Below are positions 25,437 to 34,421 of a DNA stretch of 64,000 nt, piece after piece; the first letter of the stretch is position 1, and each line of letters starts with the position of its first letter. A program made the translations under genes and the position numbers. The notes beneath the pieces are model-generated. The model did no database searches. It was given only the letters and a program-made list of their open reading frames with translations, and was not told where the DNA came from. The stretch lies in NCBI RefSeq assembly GCF_003336805.1, contig NZ_QFWJ01000001.1, positions 434,001 to 498,000 on the forward strand. Reading direction: 5' to 3'. The stretch is from Marinospirillum perlucidum. Its GTDB lineage: Bacteria; Pseudomonadota; Gammaproteobacteria; Pseudomonadales; Halomonadaceae.

Positions 25437-25631
25437 ATGGTCAGATTTCTTCTTTTGCTGCTGCTGTTGGGTTTGTTGATCGGCTGCTCGTCACGCCAGT
25501 GGTATGAAGGCGGGCAGGGTTGGCGTCAGCATGAATGTCAGCAGCAGGTGGCCCCTGAAGACTATGAAGCTTGTCAGCGTCAGAGCCAACGCAGTTATAA
25601 CGATTATCAGCAGATGCGCAATGATCGCTAA
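25437..25631 (+). CDS. Small lipoprotein
   Basis: A 64-aa protein: lipoprotein signal with lipobox LIGC at about residues 14-17, then a short hydrophilic tail rich in Gln, Tyr and Arg with two further cysteines. No known family. The length and tail resemble small envelope lipoproteins. Confidence 0.72.
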   Translation: MVRFLLLLLLLGLLIGCSSRQWYEGGQGWRQHECQQQVAPEDYEACQRQSQRSYNDYQQMRNDR

Positions 25632-25676
25632 ACGGATACTTTTGATCTTGTGAAAAGTGACTAAGGAAAAGGTGTT

Positions 25677-26324
25677 TTGACGACGAATCCCTGGTTGACC
25701 ATCCCCCTGGATGATTACGAAGGCCACATGGATCTGCCTCAGGTCGGGCAGCTGGCTTTTTTAAGACAAACCCTGAAGACTGCTTTACAGCAAAGGCAAC
25801 CGGCTTCTTTGTTGTACCTGGGTGCTGCCAGTGGCAATGGCCTGGAAGCGGTTGATCCCGAGGTTACCCGGCGAGTGATGGCAGTGGACATCAACCCGGA
25901 TTATCTGCAGGCGGCCAGAAACCGCTATGCTGCCAGCTTGCCGCAGTTGCAAACTCTGGCTGTGGATCTTCAGGGAGATACCTCCTCCCTGCAGGGGCAG
26001 TATGATTTGATTTTTGCTGGCCTCCTGTTTGAATATCTACCTCCTGCTGATTTACTGGAAAAGGTCGTTACCTGGTTATCACCCAGCGGTCGGCTGCTGG
26101 TGGTGCTTCAGGAGGAAAACCCTGAATTGGCGGAGGTTTCTCCTTCTCCCTTTACCTGCTTGCAGCATTTGGGTTCTATCATGCAACTGGTTCCCGAGGC
26201 TGAGTTTGCCGAGTTGGCTAAAAAGGCCGGTTTAAGGGAACTTCAGGGTGAGAAAAAGACTCTGGATTCGGGCAAGTGTTTTTATATCGGCCAGTGGGGC
26301 CGGGCAGAAAATATCCAGAACTAA
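25677..26324 (+). CDS. Class I SAM-dependent methyltransferase
   Basis: A 215-aa protein with methyltransferase motifs: SAM-binding LLYLGAASGNGLEAV (GAASGNG), the acidic end of strand 2 in VMAVDINPDYL, and DLIFAGLLFEYLPP as motif IV. The start is TTG at 25677 after AAGGAAAAGG. Substrate unknown; related to small-molecule methyltransferases. Confidence 0.85.
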   Translation: MTTNPWLTIPLDDYEGHMDLPQVGQLAFLRQTLKTALQQRQPASLLYLGAASGNGLEAVDPEVTRRVMAVDINPDYLQAARNRYAASLPQLQTLAVDLQGDTSSLQGQYDLIFAGLLFEYLPPADLLEKVVTWLSPSGRLLVVLQEENPELAEVSPSPFTCLQHLGSIMQLVPEAEFAELAKKAGLRELQGEKKTLDSGKCFYIGQWGRAENIQN

Positions 26325-26349
26325 TCAAAACACAGGAGTAAGACAGTCG

Positions 26350-27114
26350 ATGACACGGCTTTTTTGGAAAACCCTGATGGATCTGAAGCATCCGCGTATT
26401 CTGTGGCGGCTTTTTATTCCTTTTCTGATTTCAATCGCCCTGGTTTCCTTGATGGGCTACAGCGCTTTTGCGCTCTTTTTTACCAGTGAATGGTTTTTAC
26501 AGAATCCGGTGATTGTAGAGATGGAAGCTGCTGCCACGACCACCGAGCAGTGGCTAATGGGGATTCCCCTGATCGGGGGAATGCTGGTTTGGGTCCTGGG
26601 TTTTTTGATCACGATTTTGGTCGGGGTCGTTGGTCTGTTGATGGGCAGCTACCTGGTGCTTTTGGTGGCCATGGTCATTACCGGTTTTATGACCGACAGT
26701 CTGATCAAGGCCGTCCGGGATCAGCATTATCCGGATCAGGAGTATTCCGGGCATGGCCATTTTCTGGGACTAATTGCCCAGATTGCCGGTTTCGGTCTTT
26801 TGATGCTACTGGTCATGCTCTTGGGCTTGCCCCTGTTTTTTATTCCTCTGGTTAACCTGGTTTGGGTCTGGACGCTGGGCTTTATCTTTTTCCGCTATGC
26901 CTTGCTGCTGGATGTGGGGCAGGTGATTTTGAGTGAACCCGAGTACCGGGAAGCTAAATCTATCCGGCATTGGACACCAACGCTGGGCATGATAATCCTT
27001 TATTCCCTAACACTTTTTCCGCTGGTCAGTTTTTTTGCTCCGGTTCTGGGCGTGATCTTTCTGGCGCACTGGATGTTCGAGCGGCGCGCAGCTCCAGTTG
27101 TTCTGGAACATTAA
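26350..27114 (+). CDS. EI24/CysZ-like membrane protein
   Basis: A 254-aa protein with about five to six membrane segments of the EI24 domain family. CysZ, the best known bacterial member, imports sulfate. The first conserved part is WKTLMDLKHPRILWRLFIPF and the late AHWMFERRA end is typical. ATG 26350 is chosen with AGGAG upstream; the frame is open 34 codons earlier but overlaps the methyltransferase. No cysteine genes adjoin, so the substrate remains open. Confidence 0.82.
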   Translation: MTRLFWKTLMDLKHPRILWRLFIPFLISIALVSLMGYSAFALFFTSEWFLQNPVIVEMEAAATTTEQWLMGIPLIGGMLVWVLGFLITILVGVVGLLMGSYLVLLVAMVITGFMTDSLIKAVRDQHYPDQEYSGHGHFLGLIAQIAGFGLLMLLVMLLGLPLFFIPLVNLVWVWTLGFIFFRYALLLDVGQVILSEPEYREAKSIRHWTPTLGMIILYSLTLFPLVSFFAPVLGVIFLAHWMFERRAAPVVLEH

Positions 27115-27219
27115 CGAAGTATAAATTTCATTTTCCTTTTATAACCCTAATGATCTAATGTGTATTAGAAGCTGGTTGCACCGGGTGACCGGCAGGAGGG
27201 CGAGTAAGAGGAAAATCCC

Positions 27220-28491
27220 GTGATCAAGGTCATACATGTTGATCAGCTGCGTGTAGGCATGTTTGTTTCCCCGGAAAATACGGATTGGGTGCCAGCCAAG
27301 AACCACACCAAGTCGGGCGTTATTCGACGACAGGAAGTGATTGAAAAAATCCGTGCCCGGGGAATCGAATTTATCACCATCGATACCGAGCAGGGTGAGG
27401 ATGTCCTGCAAAATGAATCCTCGGACACCTCCTTTGGTTGGCAGCAGTCAGAAGATCAACCCTCATCCCAACAGCAACCCACCCCAGTCACTCCTTCGCA
27501 ACTCAAAACCCAGCAGGAACAATCCGGCGTTGCCAAGCCCAGCGATCATTTTGCTTCTGTCAGTCTCCAGGATGAACAGGATCGGGCCAGACGCCTGCAT
27601 GATGAAGCCCTGCAGGTGATTGATAATGTCATGGAGCGGGTCAAATCCGGCTCGCCCATCGATGTCACCGAAGTGGAGGGGGTTGCCGAGCAGCTGGTGG
27701 ATTCGGTTTATCGTAATCAAAATGCCCTGGCCTGCCTTTCCCGGATTCGTAACAAGGATGCTTATTTGATGGAGCATTCGCTGAATGTCGGTGTGCTCCT
27801 GAGCATTTTGGCCAAATCCATGGATCTGGATCTTGCGGTAGTACGCAAGCTGGCCGTGGCCGGTCTTCTGCATGATATTGGCAAGGTGCAGGTGGCTGAT
27901 GAAGTCCTGCACAAACCGGGCAAGCTGGAGGCGGAAGAATGGGCCGAAATGAAGCGCCATGTAGACTATGGAGAAATCTATCTCAGCGGACTGGCCGTTG
28001 ATTCAACCATCCAGACGGTTTGCGGCCAGCATCATGAACGCCTGGATGGAACCGGCTATCCCCGTGGATTGAAGGGTGATGCCATCAGTATTTACGGGCG
28101 TATGGCAGCAGTCTGTGATGTCTATGATGCCATCACGGCAGATCGTGTTTATCACAAGGGTATGACCCCTTCGGTGGCCATGAAACGCCTGGTGGAGTGG
28201 AGTGATGACCACCTGGATCGCAAACTGGTTTACAGGTTTATTCGGGCGATGAGCATCTACCCGGTGGGCACCCTGGTTTTGTTGGGTTCGGACAAGCTGG
28301 CCATCGTGGTGGAAACCCATCCTGAGGCACCGGCTCAACCTCGCGTACGCAGTGTTTATAATGCCCGCCGCCAGGAGTTTGAACCTGTTGAAGAGGTGGA
28401 TCTGCGAGCCGCTGCCGCTGACCATCAAATCATCAAGGCCGTGGACCCTTCAAAGCTGAGAGTAAAGATCCCGATTATGGACTTTATTTAA
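27220..28491 (+). CDS. HD-GYP domain phosphodiesterase with DUF3391
   Basis: A 423-aa cyclic-di-GMP signalling protein. DUF3391 occupies the N-terminal 70 residues, a Gln-rich linker follows (about 75-120), and the HD-GYP domain is at about 165-370 with H186, H218-D219 and the HHERLDGTGYP signature at 271-281. All metal ligands seem present, so it should hydrolyse c-di-GMP. The start is GTG at 27220 with AGAGGA upstream. No membrane segment. Single gene. Confidence 0.93.
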   Translation: MIKVIHVDQLRVGMFVSPENTDWVPAKNHTKSGVIRRQEVIEKIRARGIEFITIDTEQGEDVLQNESSDTSFGWQQSEDQPSSQQQPTPVTPSQLKTQQEQSGVAKPSDHFASVSLQDEQDRARRLHDEALQVIDNVMERVKSGSPIDVTEVEGVAEQLVDSVYRNQNALACLSRIRNKDAYLMEHSLNVGVLLSILAKSMDLDLAVVRKLAVAGLLHDIGKVQVADEVLHKPGKLEAEEWAEMKRHVDYGEIYLSGLAVDSTIQTVCGQHHERLDGTGYPRGLKGDAISIYGRMAAVCDVYDAITADRVYHKGMTPSVAMKRLVEWSDDHLDRKLVYRFIRAMSIYPVGTLVLLGSDKLAIVVETHPEAPAQPRVRSVYNARRQEFEPVEEVDLRAAAADHQIIKAVDPSKLRVKIPIMDFI

Positions 28492-28559
28492 ACCCGCAGC
28501 GTTCCCCCTAGTGAATAAAAATGGCAAAGTAAATACTTTATTCAAGGAGGAGAGGAACG

Positions 28560-29282
28560 ATGGGTATTTTACAAGACTTGCTTACCTGGGCCGAGAAACT
28601 AGCTGTACGCTGGCATAAAAAACCGCCGGGTTATGATCCGGCCAAATTACAAACACTGGATGAAATCCAGGCATCCCTTCCTTGTGGCTCTTTACTGCTT
28701 TGCAGTGGCACAGCACCGGAAAGCCGTTTAATTGAAGAAGTGGATGGTACGGATTTCAGTCACGTAGCCATGATCGTGCGTTTTCACGGGGACTCCCAGT
28801 TGTATCTCTGGACAGCCGATACCGTGGATCAGCTGCCTGACCAGATTCACAAGGACAAGAATCTCGACCATCCGGGCACTCACCTGCTCAAACTGGAGAC
28901 TTATCTGGCTGACTTGGATCGCTTTTATCCGTCGCCGGATGGCTCTAAATACCGCTTTGCAGTGAGCCGCTTGCAGGGTGTCACCCCGGATGAAGCCCGT
29001 CTTTGGGCGGTGATGTTTGCTTATGATGACACGCCTTTTCCTTCAACCCAGGAAGAATTCTGGCACTGGCTGGAAGGACAGGAGGACGTACCCAGCGGTA
29101 TGCAGAATTCCTTCTGTGCCCAGATGGTGGCCAATACCTACCAGAAAATGGGTTGGATGCTGACGGATCACCCTCCCAATCATTATAATCCCGGTGATTT
29201 TGCCCAGACAGCAAGGATAAACCGTCAATTGACCGGCGGTGCTTCCTTGTTGGACCCTGAGTATTTTGTTCTTGAACACTGA
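28560..29282 (+). CDS. Permuted papain-fold NlpC/P60-like (YiiX-type) protein
   Basis: A 240-aa protein with the circularly permuted NlpC/P60 pattern: the catalytic His in DFSHVAMIVR (about residue 63) precedes the Cys in NSFCAQMVANTYQKMG (about residue 184). This order is that of YiiX/LRAT-like hydrolases. There is no signal peptide. A clear AGGAGGAG lies before the ATG. Family members act on lipids or amide bonds; the substrate here is unknown. Confidence 0.8.
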   Translation: MGILQDLLTWAEKLAVRWHKKPPGYDPAKLQTLDEIQASLPCGSLLLCSGTAPESRLIEEVDGTDFSHVAMIVRFHGDSQLYLWTADTVDQLPDQIHKDKNLDHPGTHLLKLETYLADLDRFYPSPDGSKYRFAVSRLQGVTPDEARLWAVMFAYDDTPFPSTQEEFWHWLEGQEDVPSGMQNSFCAQMVANTYQKMGWMLTDHPPNHYNPGDFAQTARINRQLTGGASLLDPEYFVLEH

Positions 29283-29284
29283 GG

Positions 29285-29773
29285 TTGATCTTGCCCGCAA
29301 GTGTTACTTCCGGGGTGGAAGTGTCCCCCTGCGAAAACTACCGCTACCTGTTATGGAAAACCTGGGATGCGAAAGCGCCCCGGATGCTGTTTATTGGCCT
29401 GAACCCTTCCCTGGCGTTGTCAGATGAAGGCAATCCTACCATGCAGCGCTGTCTGGCCTTTGCCAAAAGCTGGGGCTATGGGGGCGTGTATCTGGCCAAT
29501 CTGTTTGCCTGGCGTTCGCCGGATCCGCGTGGACTCCTGGCCGCACAAGAGCCGATCGGGCCGGATAATGATGCCTGGCTGGTAAAGCTGGCCGGGCAGA
29601 CGGATTTGCAGCTAGCCGCCTGGGGTAATCACGGCGCCCATCTGGGTCGCTCCCTGGCGGTCAGAAAACTCCTCCCTGATTTGCACTGCCTGAAAATAAA
29701 CCGCTCGGGCGAACCGGCTCATCCCCTCTATCTGCGCGCGTCCCTGCGCCCTCAGCCACTAGGAAACCTCTGA
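29285..29773 (+). CDS. DUF1643 family protein, stop codon supplied by a MITE
   Basis: A 162-aa DUF1643 protein (MLFIGLNPSLALSDEGNPTMQRC and WGYGGVYLANLFAWRSPDP are family hallmarks; LFIGLNPS, YLANLFAWRS). The start is probably TTG at 29285, right after the preceding gene. The last codons run AAC CTC TGA: the CTCTGA belongs to the left terminal repeat of a palindromic MITE (29767-29998), so the natural C-terminus has been replaced by one or a few residues. Function of the family is unknown; it appears in phage and bacterial accessory loci. Confidence 0.8.
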   Translation: MILPASVTSGVEVSPCENYRYLLWKTWDAKAPRMLFIGLNPSLALSDEGNPTMQRCLAFAKSWGYGGVYLANLFAWRSPDPRGLLAAQEPIGPDNDAWLVKLAGQTDLQLAAWGNHGAHLGRSLAVRKLLPDLHCLKINRSGEPAHPLYLRASLRPQPLGNL

Positions 29774-29998
29774 TTAACTATTGCGCTGTGACCCACATGG
29801 ATGTGGGAAGTGCAGTGATTCACCAGGAGTGAATTCTGCCTTATGCTGCGTTGAAATTGGCCTCATAATGCTCATTTACTACTTGTAAACTCCGCTTTTT
29901 CGTTCAATTTCGCTGGCGACCTACACGGATGTAGGAAGTGCTGGAATTTATCAGGAATAAATTCAGCCCTAACCTGCGCTCATCACGTTAATCAGAGG
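29767..29998. mobile_element. Palindromic MITE, copy 1 (CCTCTGATTAA ends) with two hairpin inserts
   Basis: Terminal inverted repeats CCTCTGATTAA / TTAATCAGAGG delimit 232 bp without an open frame. The backbone matches the element at 42718-42860. Compared with that copy, each arm carries an extra module of about 50 bases after the TTGCGCT and CAATTTCGC positions. The two modules, at about 29788-29840 and 29911-29967, are related to each other, and each contains two hairpins. Confidence 0.88.
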
Positions 29999-30030
29999 CT
30001 ACCTGGCTTCCATTTAGGCTGCTTTGCTTA

Positions 30031-31365
30031 TTACTTGCGACCTTTTTTGGCCTGGTTTTCCGAAGTTTTCAACCATTCACAGAAGGTGCCATAGTCCTGG
30101 GCCACGCAGGTGGCATAGGCTTCAGCAGTCTGGGTCAGCAGGTTAAGAAAGTCGGTCGGGTGCTGTTTGACCAGCTTGACGATGGTCGCAGCAAAGGGGG
30201 TGGGGTCACCCTGATGCAGGGCGCGGGCACCGCGTAGGTGGGATGCCGCCAGAATACGGCCCCAGACCCAGGCCATTTCCTGCCAGTGTTTGGTTTTTTT
30301 CAGCTTGTGGGTGGGGAAGTCCGCCTTGAAAGGGGATCTTTCCCTGACCGAGAAGAAACGCTTGCCCAGTTGCAGCCAGCCGACATAAGGGTCGGGGTGG
30401 CGGGCCATGGCCTGAAATGCCTGGGCATGGCGTTCAGCTTCGTGGGTAAAGCTGCTCTGGTATTCCTTGACTTCATCCGCGCTCATCGCCAGGCAGGCGG
30501 CCGGTGCTTGTTGTTCCTTGATATCCAGGATGACGTCATCATGATCGCCCTTGGCCTGGCCTTCCACCAGGGCATAGAAGCGATCGGTTCCCAGAGAGCC
30601 GGTACCGGCATCCAGGCGGCGGGCGATATCCTTCACTTTGAAATGCTGTTGGCTGTGGCCGGGGATTTCATCCGCCAGGGTGGCCTGGTAAGCATCCAGC
30701 GCCTTGTTGAGAGCGTCATAATCGGCTTTGGACAAACGGGCCAGTTTGGGATTGTCGCTCTGAAAGCGTCTTTGTCCCTGCTTGTTGGTTTCTGTCCATT
30801 TGGCCAGCATTTTCTTGCGGCTTTTGCCCTTGGCGGTTTTTTCCAGGAATTTTTGCAGGCGGCCTTCGCTGGTTTCCGATAGGGCAACCCAGTCGGCCGT
30901 AGCCTGAAGATCACCTTGCAGATGGTGCAAATAGCTTTTGCCCAGATGCTTGACGGCCTTGTGCAGCTTTTTACCGGAATCGATGCCTTCTTCGCGCATG
31001 GCCAGTACCAGGCTAATGGCTAGTCGCCAGAGGTCATACTGATAGTCGCCGACCAGACCGTCATCAAAATCATCCAGACCGAAGCGAACCTTGGAATCAT
31101 GGCTACCATAAGCGCCGAAGTTGTGCAGGTGGGCATCCCCCTGGAGCCAGGTCTGGGTTTCGCTGATGCCGCCATAGAGAGAAAAATGCCAATCACGGTA
31201 GAGATCTTTCCAGTAGAGGTCGTTACTGCCGCGATAAAAACTGAAAGCAGAAATAGCCATTTTGCTGAATTTTCTCTGGCGGTCAGCTTTTTTCAGATCT
31301 TTATTGGTGGTTTGCAGATGTTCGATGACCTGTTCGGCACGATTTTGTGCGGTGCGTGTTGGCAT
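30031..31365 (-). CDS. DUF2252 family protein
   Basis: A 444-aa DUF2252 protein. The stretch GDAHLHNFGAYGS followed by FGLDDFDDGLVGDYQYDLWRL is the family signature and recalls kinase or aminoglycoside-phosphotransferase catalytic motifs (HLHNFG and DFDD). No substrate is known. No signal peptide. The gene stands alone between the MITE and the antiporter gene. Confidence 0.9.
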   Translation of the reverse strand: MPTRTAQNRAEQVIEHLQTTNKDLKKADRQRKFSKMAISAFSFYRGSNDLYWKDLYRDWHFSLYGGISETQTWLQGDAHLHNFGAYGSHDSKVRFGLDDFDDGLVGDYQYDLWRLAISLVLAMREEGIDSGKKLHKAVKHLGKSYLHHLQGDLQATADWVALSETSEGRLQKFLEKTAKGKSRKKMLAKWTETNKQGQRRFQSDNPKLARLSKADYDALNKALDAYQATLADEIPGHSQQHFKVKDIARRLDAGTGSLGTDRFYALVEGQAKGDHDDVILDIKEQQAPAACLAMSADEVKEYQSSFTHEAERHAQAFQAMARHPDPYVGWLQLGKRFFSVRERSPFKADFPTHKLKKTKHWQEMAWVWGRILAASHLRGARALHQGDPTPFAATIVKLVKQHPTDFLNLLTQTAEAYATCVAQDYGTFCEWLKTSENQAKKGRK

Positions 31366-31429
31366 GCAGGACTCCTTTTTTGGCAGCCGTTTAAGTAATC
31401 TTTGAAGATTTAATCAGATGACTTCGAGT

Positions 31430-32653
31430 TTAACGAAGAACGCGGCGAATCAACAGAGGGCCGACCAGTTCAAAAAACAGGGTCGAGGCCACGACCACGG
31501 GCAAGAGCAGGCTGTGCAACTCAGGAAAGCGTTCTGCTGCCAGCAGGGCCATACCGATGGCAACCCCGGCCTGGGGTGTCAGGGCCAGGCCCAGGTTTTT
31601 AGGCAGGTCGCGGCCTTTCTGCGGAACCCAGCGTAATGCCAGCCAGCCGCCCAACAGACGGCTGAAGGTTCGTAAGAGGATATAGGCCAGAGTCAGCCAG
31701 AGGGCATCGGTTAGCTGATATAGATTGATGCTGGCGCCGGAGAGAACAAAGAAAAATACCAGAAATGGCCATTCAATATGTTCGATTTCCCGGAAGGAGC
31801 GCTTGTGATGAAAGGACAGGTTGGCAATCAGCGAGCCTGTCACCATCGAGGCCAGCAGGGCTGAAACGCCCAGCAACGAGGAGAGCCCGGCCAGCAAAAG
31901 GATCAGGGCCAGGGCTTCGACCTGGGTGGGTTCACCCGGACGCAGGCGACCGGTCAGCCAGGCTCCAGGCAGACCGATAACCAGCCCCAGCAGCAGGGCA
32001 CCACCCAGCTCCCAGAAGGCATGCAGTAAAGCCACCTGGCCATCATTGGTGATGACCCAGCCCAAGAGGGCCATGCTTAATCCAAAAACCAGAATCCCCC
32101 AGCCATCATCAATGGCGACGATTCCAAGCAGCACCTTGGCAAGCAGGCGGTGATCTTTTTTCTCGCGAATGCTTTCACTGATGGCTGCGGGGTCGGTGGC
32201 CACGGAAATGGCTGCCAGAGAAACGGCAACCAGGAGTGAAAAACCCAGTAACCACAGCCCCAGACCCACGATCACAAAGCTGGTTAGAATCACCACCAGG
32301 GAGATAATTAACACCAGGCTGCCGGTGACCCGCAAGCGGCTGAGCGTCAATTCGCTGCCCAGCAAAAAGGCGACCATCACCAGAGCTACCTGGATAAGGG
32401 GTTCGGCCAGACTATCCAGCAGGCCGGGTTCCTGCCCCAGAAAGACCTGCTGAATAACGGCCAGGATCAGCCCCAGCACGACCAGCAGAGAAATGCGTGG
32501 CAGGGCGGTGCGACTGGCCAGGGTATCGGCCAGGATGCTCAGGCTGAGGATAATGCCCAGAAAAAGAATATTGAGATATCCGGCATCCAGGGTAAAGGGA
32601 AGCCAGTTCGGCAAGGCTGCTTGCATTTTCCACTCGGCGGTAAAAATTGGCAC
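31430..32653 (-). CDS. CPA2-type cation:proton antiporter
   Basis: A 407-aa membrane protein with about 12-13 helices of the Na+/H+ exchanger fold. The ion-binding region shows ATDPAA (T153-D154) and an Asp-Asp pair in AIDDGWG (D182-D183), the electrogenic CPA2 pattern. No RCK (KefB-like) domain follows. The start is uncertain: GTG 32653 or ATG 32626, neither with a strong ribosome site. Probable role: Na+ or K+ export in exchange for protons, in line with other salt-related genes here. Confidence 0.88.
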   Translation of the reverse strand: MPIFTAEWKMQAALPNWLPFTLDAGYLNILFLGIILSLSILADTLASRTALPRISLLVVLGLILAVIQQVFLGQEPGLLDSLAEPLIQVALVMVAFLLGSELTLSRLRVTGSLVLIISLVVILTSFVIVGLGLWLLGFSLLVAVSLAAISVATDPAAISESIREKKDHRLLAKVLLGIVAIDDGWGILVFGLSMALLGWVITNDGQVALLHAFWELGGALLLGLVIGLPGAWLTGRLRPGEPTQVEALALILLLAGLSSLLGVSALLASMVTGSLIANLSFHHKRSFREIEHIEWPFLVFFFVLSGASINLYQLTDALWLTLAYILLRTFSRLLGGWLALRWVPQKGRDLPKNLGLALTPQAGVAIGMALLAAERFPELHSLLLPVVVASTLFFELVGPLLIRRVLR

Positions 32654-32708
32654 AGGGAGTGTGTTAGTTTAAGGCCAGTTTCGCCACCAGAGGGAATTTT
32701 TTAGTCTT

Positions 32709-34340
32709 ATGCAGATCAGGCGCCATCTTTCCATGCCGGGTTTACTCCTGGGCACGCTGTTTTTTGCGCTCTCTTTGAGCCCCAGTCTTTTACCGCGGGG
32801 GGATTTGATTCAGGGCGTGATTGCTGGTCTGAGCCTGGCTGTGGGGTATCTGTTGGGGGTGTTTCTGACCTGGCTCTGGCATTATCTGGAGTTGCCCCGA
32901 CCGGGCCGGCGTCTGGAATACTTTCTGCAAGGCACGGCAGCGGTTGTGGCCGGACTCTTGGCCTTGAGCTTTTTATTCCGCGCCTCGCACTGGCAGAACA
33001 CTGTGCGAGAGTTGATGGGAATGCCACCGGTAGATGAGGTCCGGGCTCTGCTGGTTGGGGCTGTAGCTCTGGCTGTCTTTGTGATCAGCCTCCTGGCTGG
33101 CAAGCTGTTCCGTTTGGCTTTGCGCCTGGTTTCCAATGCCTTGCAGCGCCACGTGCCACGCAGGCTATCCAATCTGGCCGGGGTGACGGTTGCTTTTGCA
33201 CTCTTCTGGTTACTGATAGACGGGGTGCTCTGGGCCAGCTTATTGCGCAGTGCCGATTCCTCTTATCAGCAGTTGGATGCCCTGATGGACCCGGAAATCG
33301 AGCGGCCCCAGGCTGCCTTACGGGCGGGTAGTCATGCCTCCCTGCTGGATTGGGAAGACATGGGGCTGCAGGGACGACAATTTCTGGCCGCCACACCGGA
33401 GCGGACCCGTATCCAGGAGGCGGTTCCGGGCATTGCCCGCCAGCCACTACGCGTTTATGCCGGGTTGAATGCGGCCGAATCCCCTGAAAAACGTGCTCAA
33501 TTGGCTTTGCAGGAGTTAATCCGGGTGGGAGGCTTCCAACGTTCCCTGTTGCTGCTGGTTGCCCCCACAGGAACCGGCTGGATCGATCCTGCAGCCATAG
33601 AAACCCTGGAATACCTGTGGCAGGGCGATGTGGCCAGTGTTGCTGCCCAGTATTCCTACCTGCCCAGTCCGCTTTCCCTGATGACCGAAGGGGCTTATGG
33701 CGTGGAGACCACCCGTGCTCTTTTTCAGGCGGTTTACAACCACTGGCAGCGTCTGCCCCGGGAGGAGCGCCCCCGCCTGTATCTTTTCGGATTGAGTCTG
33801 GGCGCTTTACACTCGGATCAGTCTTTTGATTTTTTTGACATTATTGATGATCCCTTTGATGGGGTCTTGTGGGTGGGGCCGCCTTTCAGCAGCCCGACCT
33901 GGCAAAGAGTCACCCAGCGCCGCCAGCCGGATTCCCCGGCCTGGTTGCCGGATTTTCGTGATGATTCCGTGGTGCGTTTTGCCAACCAGCAGGGCAGCCT
34001 GCATCAAGGCGAGGCAGACTGGGGCGATTTTCGTATCGCTTATCTGCAGTATGCCAGTGATCCTGTCACCTTTTTTTCACCGTCCACCCTGTATCGTGAA
34101 CCGGCCTGGTTGCAGCCACCCAGGGCGCCGGATGTATCCCCGGATTTACGCTGGTACCCGCTGGTGACCATGTTACAGTTGGCTGCAGACATGGGGGCAG
34201 GCAGCGCCCCTACGGGCTATGGGCATGAATATGCTGCCGGTGATTATATCGATGCCTGGGAAGCACTGACCGACCCCCCGGGATGGGAGCAAGCCGAATT
34301 GCGTGCATTAAAAGCAAGGATGCGAGCCCTGCATCCCTGA
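32709..34340 (+). CDS. Abhydrolase_9 family membrane-anchored alpha/beta hydrolase
   Basis: A 543-aa protein. The N-terminal 200 residues have four to five membrane helices (Abhydrolase_9_N type), followed by an alpha/beta-hydrolase domain whose nucleophile is the Ser in LFGLSLGALHS (G-L-S-L-G, about residue 364). The segments DDPFDGVLWVGPPF and LRWYPLVTMLQLAADM fit the family, which includes mycobacterial and proteobacterial membrane hydrolases of unknown substrate. ATG 32709; divergent from the antiporter gene. Confidence 0.87.
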   Translation: MQIRRHLSMPGLLLGTLFFALSLSPSLLPRGDLIQGVIAGLSLAVGYLLGVFLTWLWHYLELPRPGRRLEYFLQGTAAVVAGLLALSFLFRASHWQNTVRELMGMPPVDEVRALLVGAVALAVFVISLLAGKLFRLALRLVSNALQRHVPRRLSNLAGVTVAFALFWLLIDGVLWASLLRSADSSYQQLDALMDPEIERPQAALRAGSHASLLDWEDMGLQGRQFLAATPERTRIQEAVPGIARQPLRVYAGLNAAESPEKRAQLALQELIRVGGFQRSLLLLVAPTGTGWIDPAAIETLEYLWQGDVASVAAQYSYLPSPLSLMTEGAYGVETTRALFQAVYNHWQRLPREERPRLYLFGLSLGALHSDQSFDFFDIIDDPFDGVLWVGPPFSSPTWQRVTQRRQPDSPAWLPDFRDDSVVRFANQQGSLHQGEADWGDFRIAYLQYASDPVTFFSPSTLYREPAWLQPPRAPDVSPDLRWYPLVTMLQLAADMGAGSAPTGYGHEYAAGDYIDAWEALTDPPGWEQAELRALKARMRALHP

Positions 34341-34421
34341 TTACTAATGTAATTTTTGGTCTAGTTTTTGCTTTTTAGCTGGTCTAGGATTATTTCATAA
34401 CGAAACAGACGGGGAAGTCTC

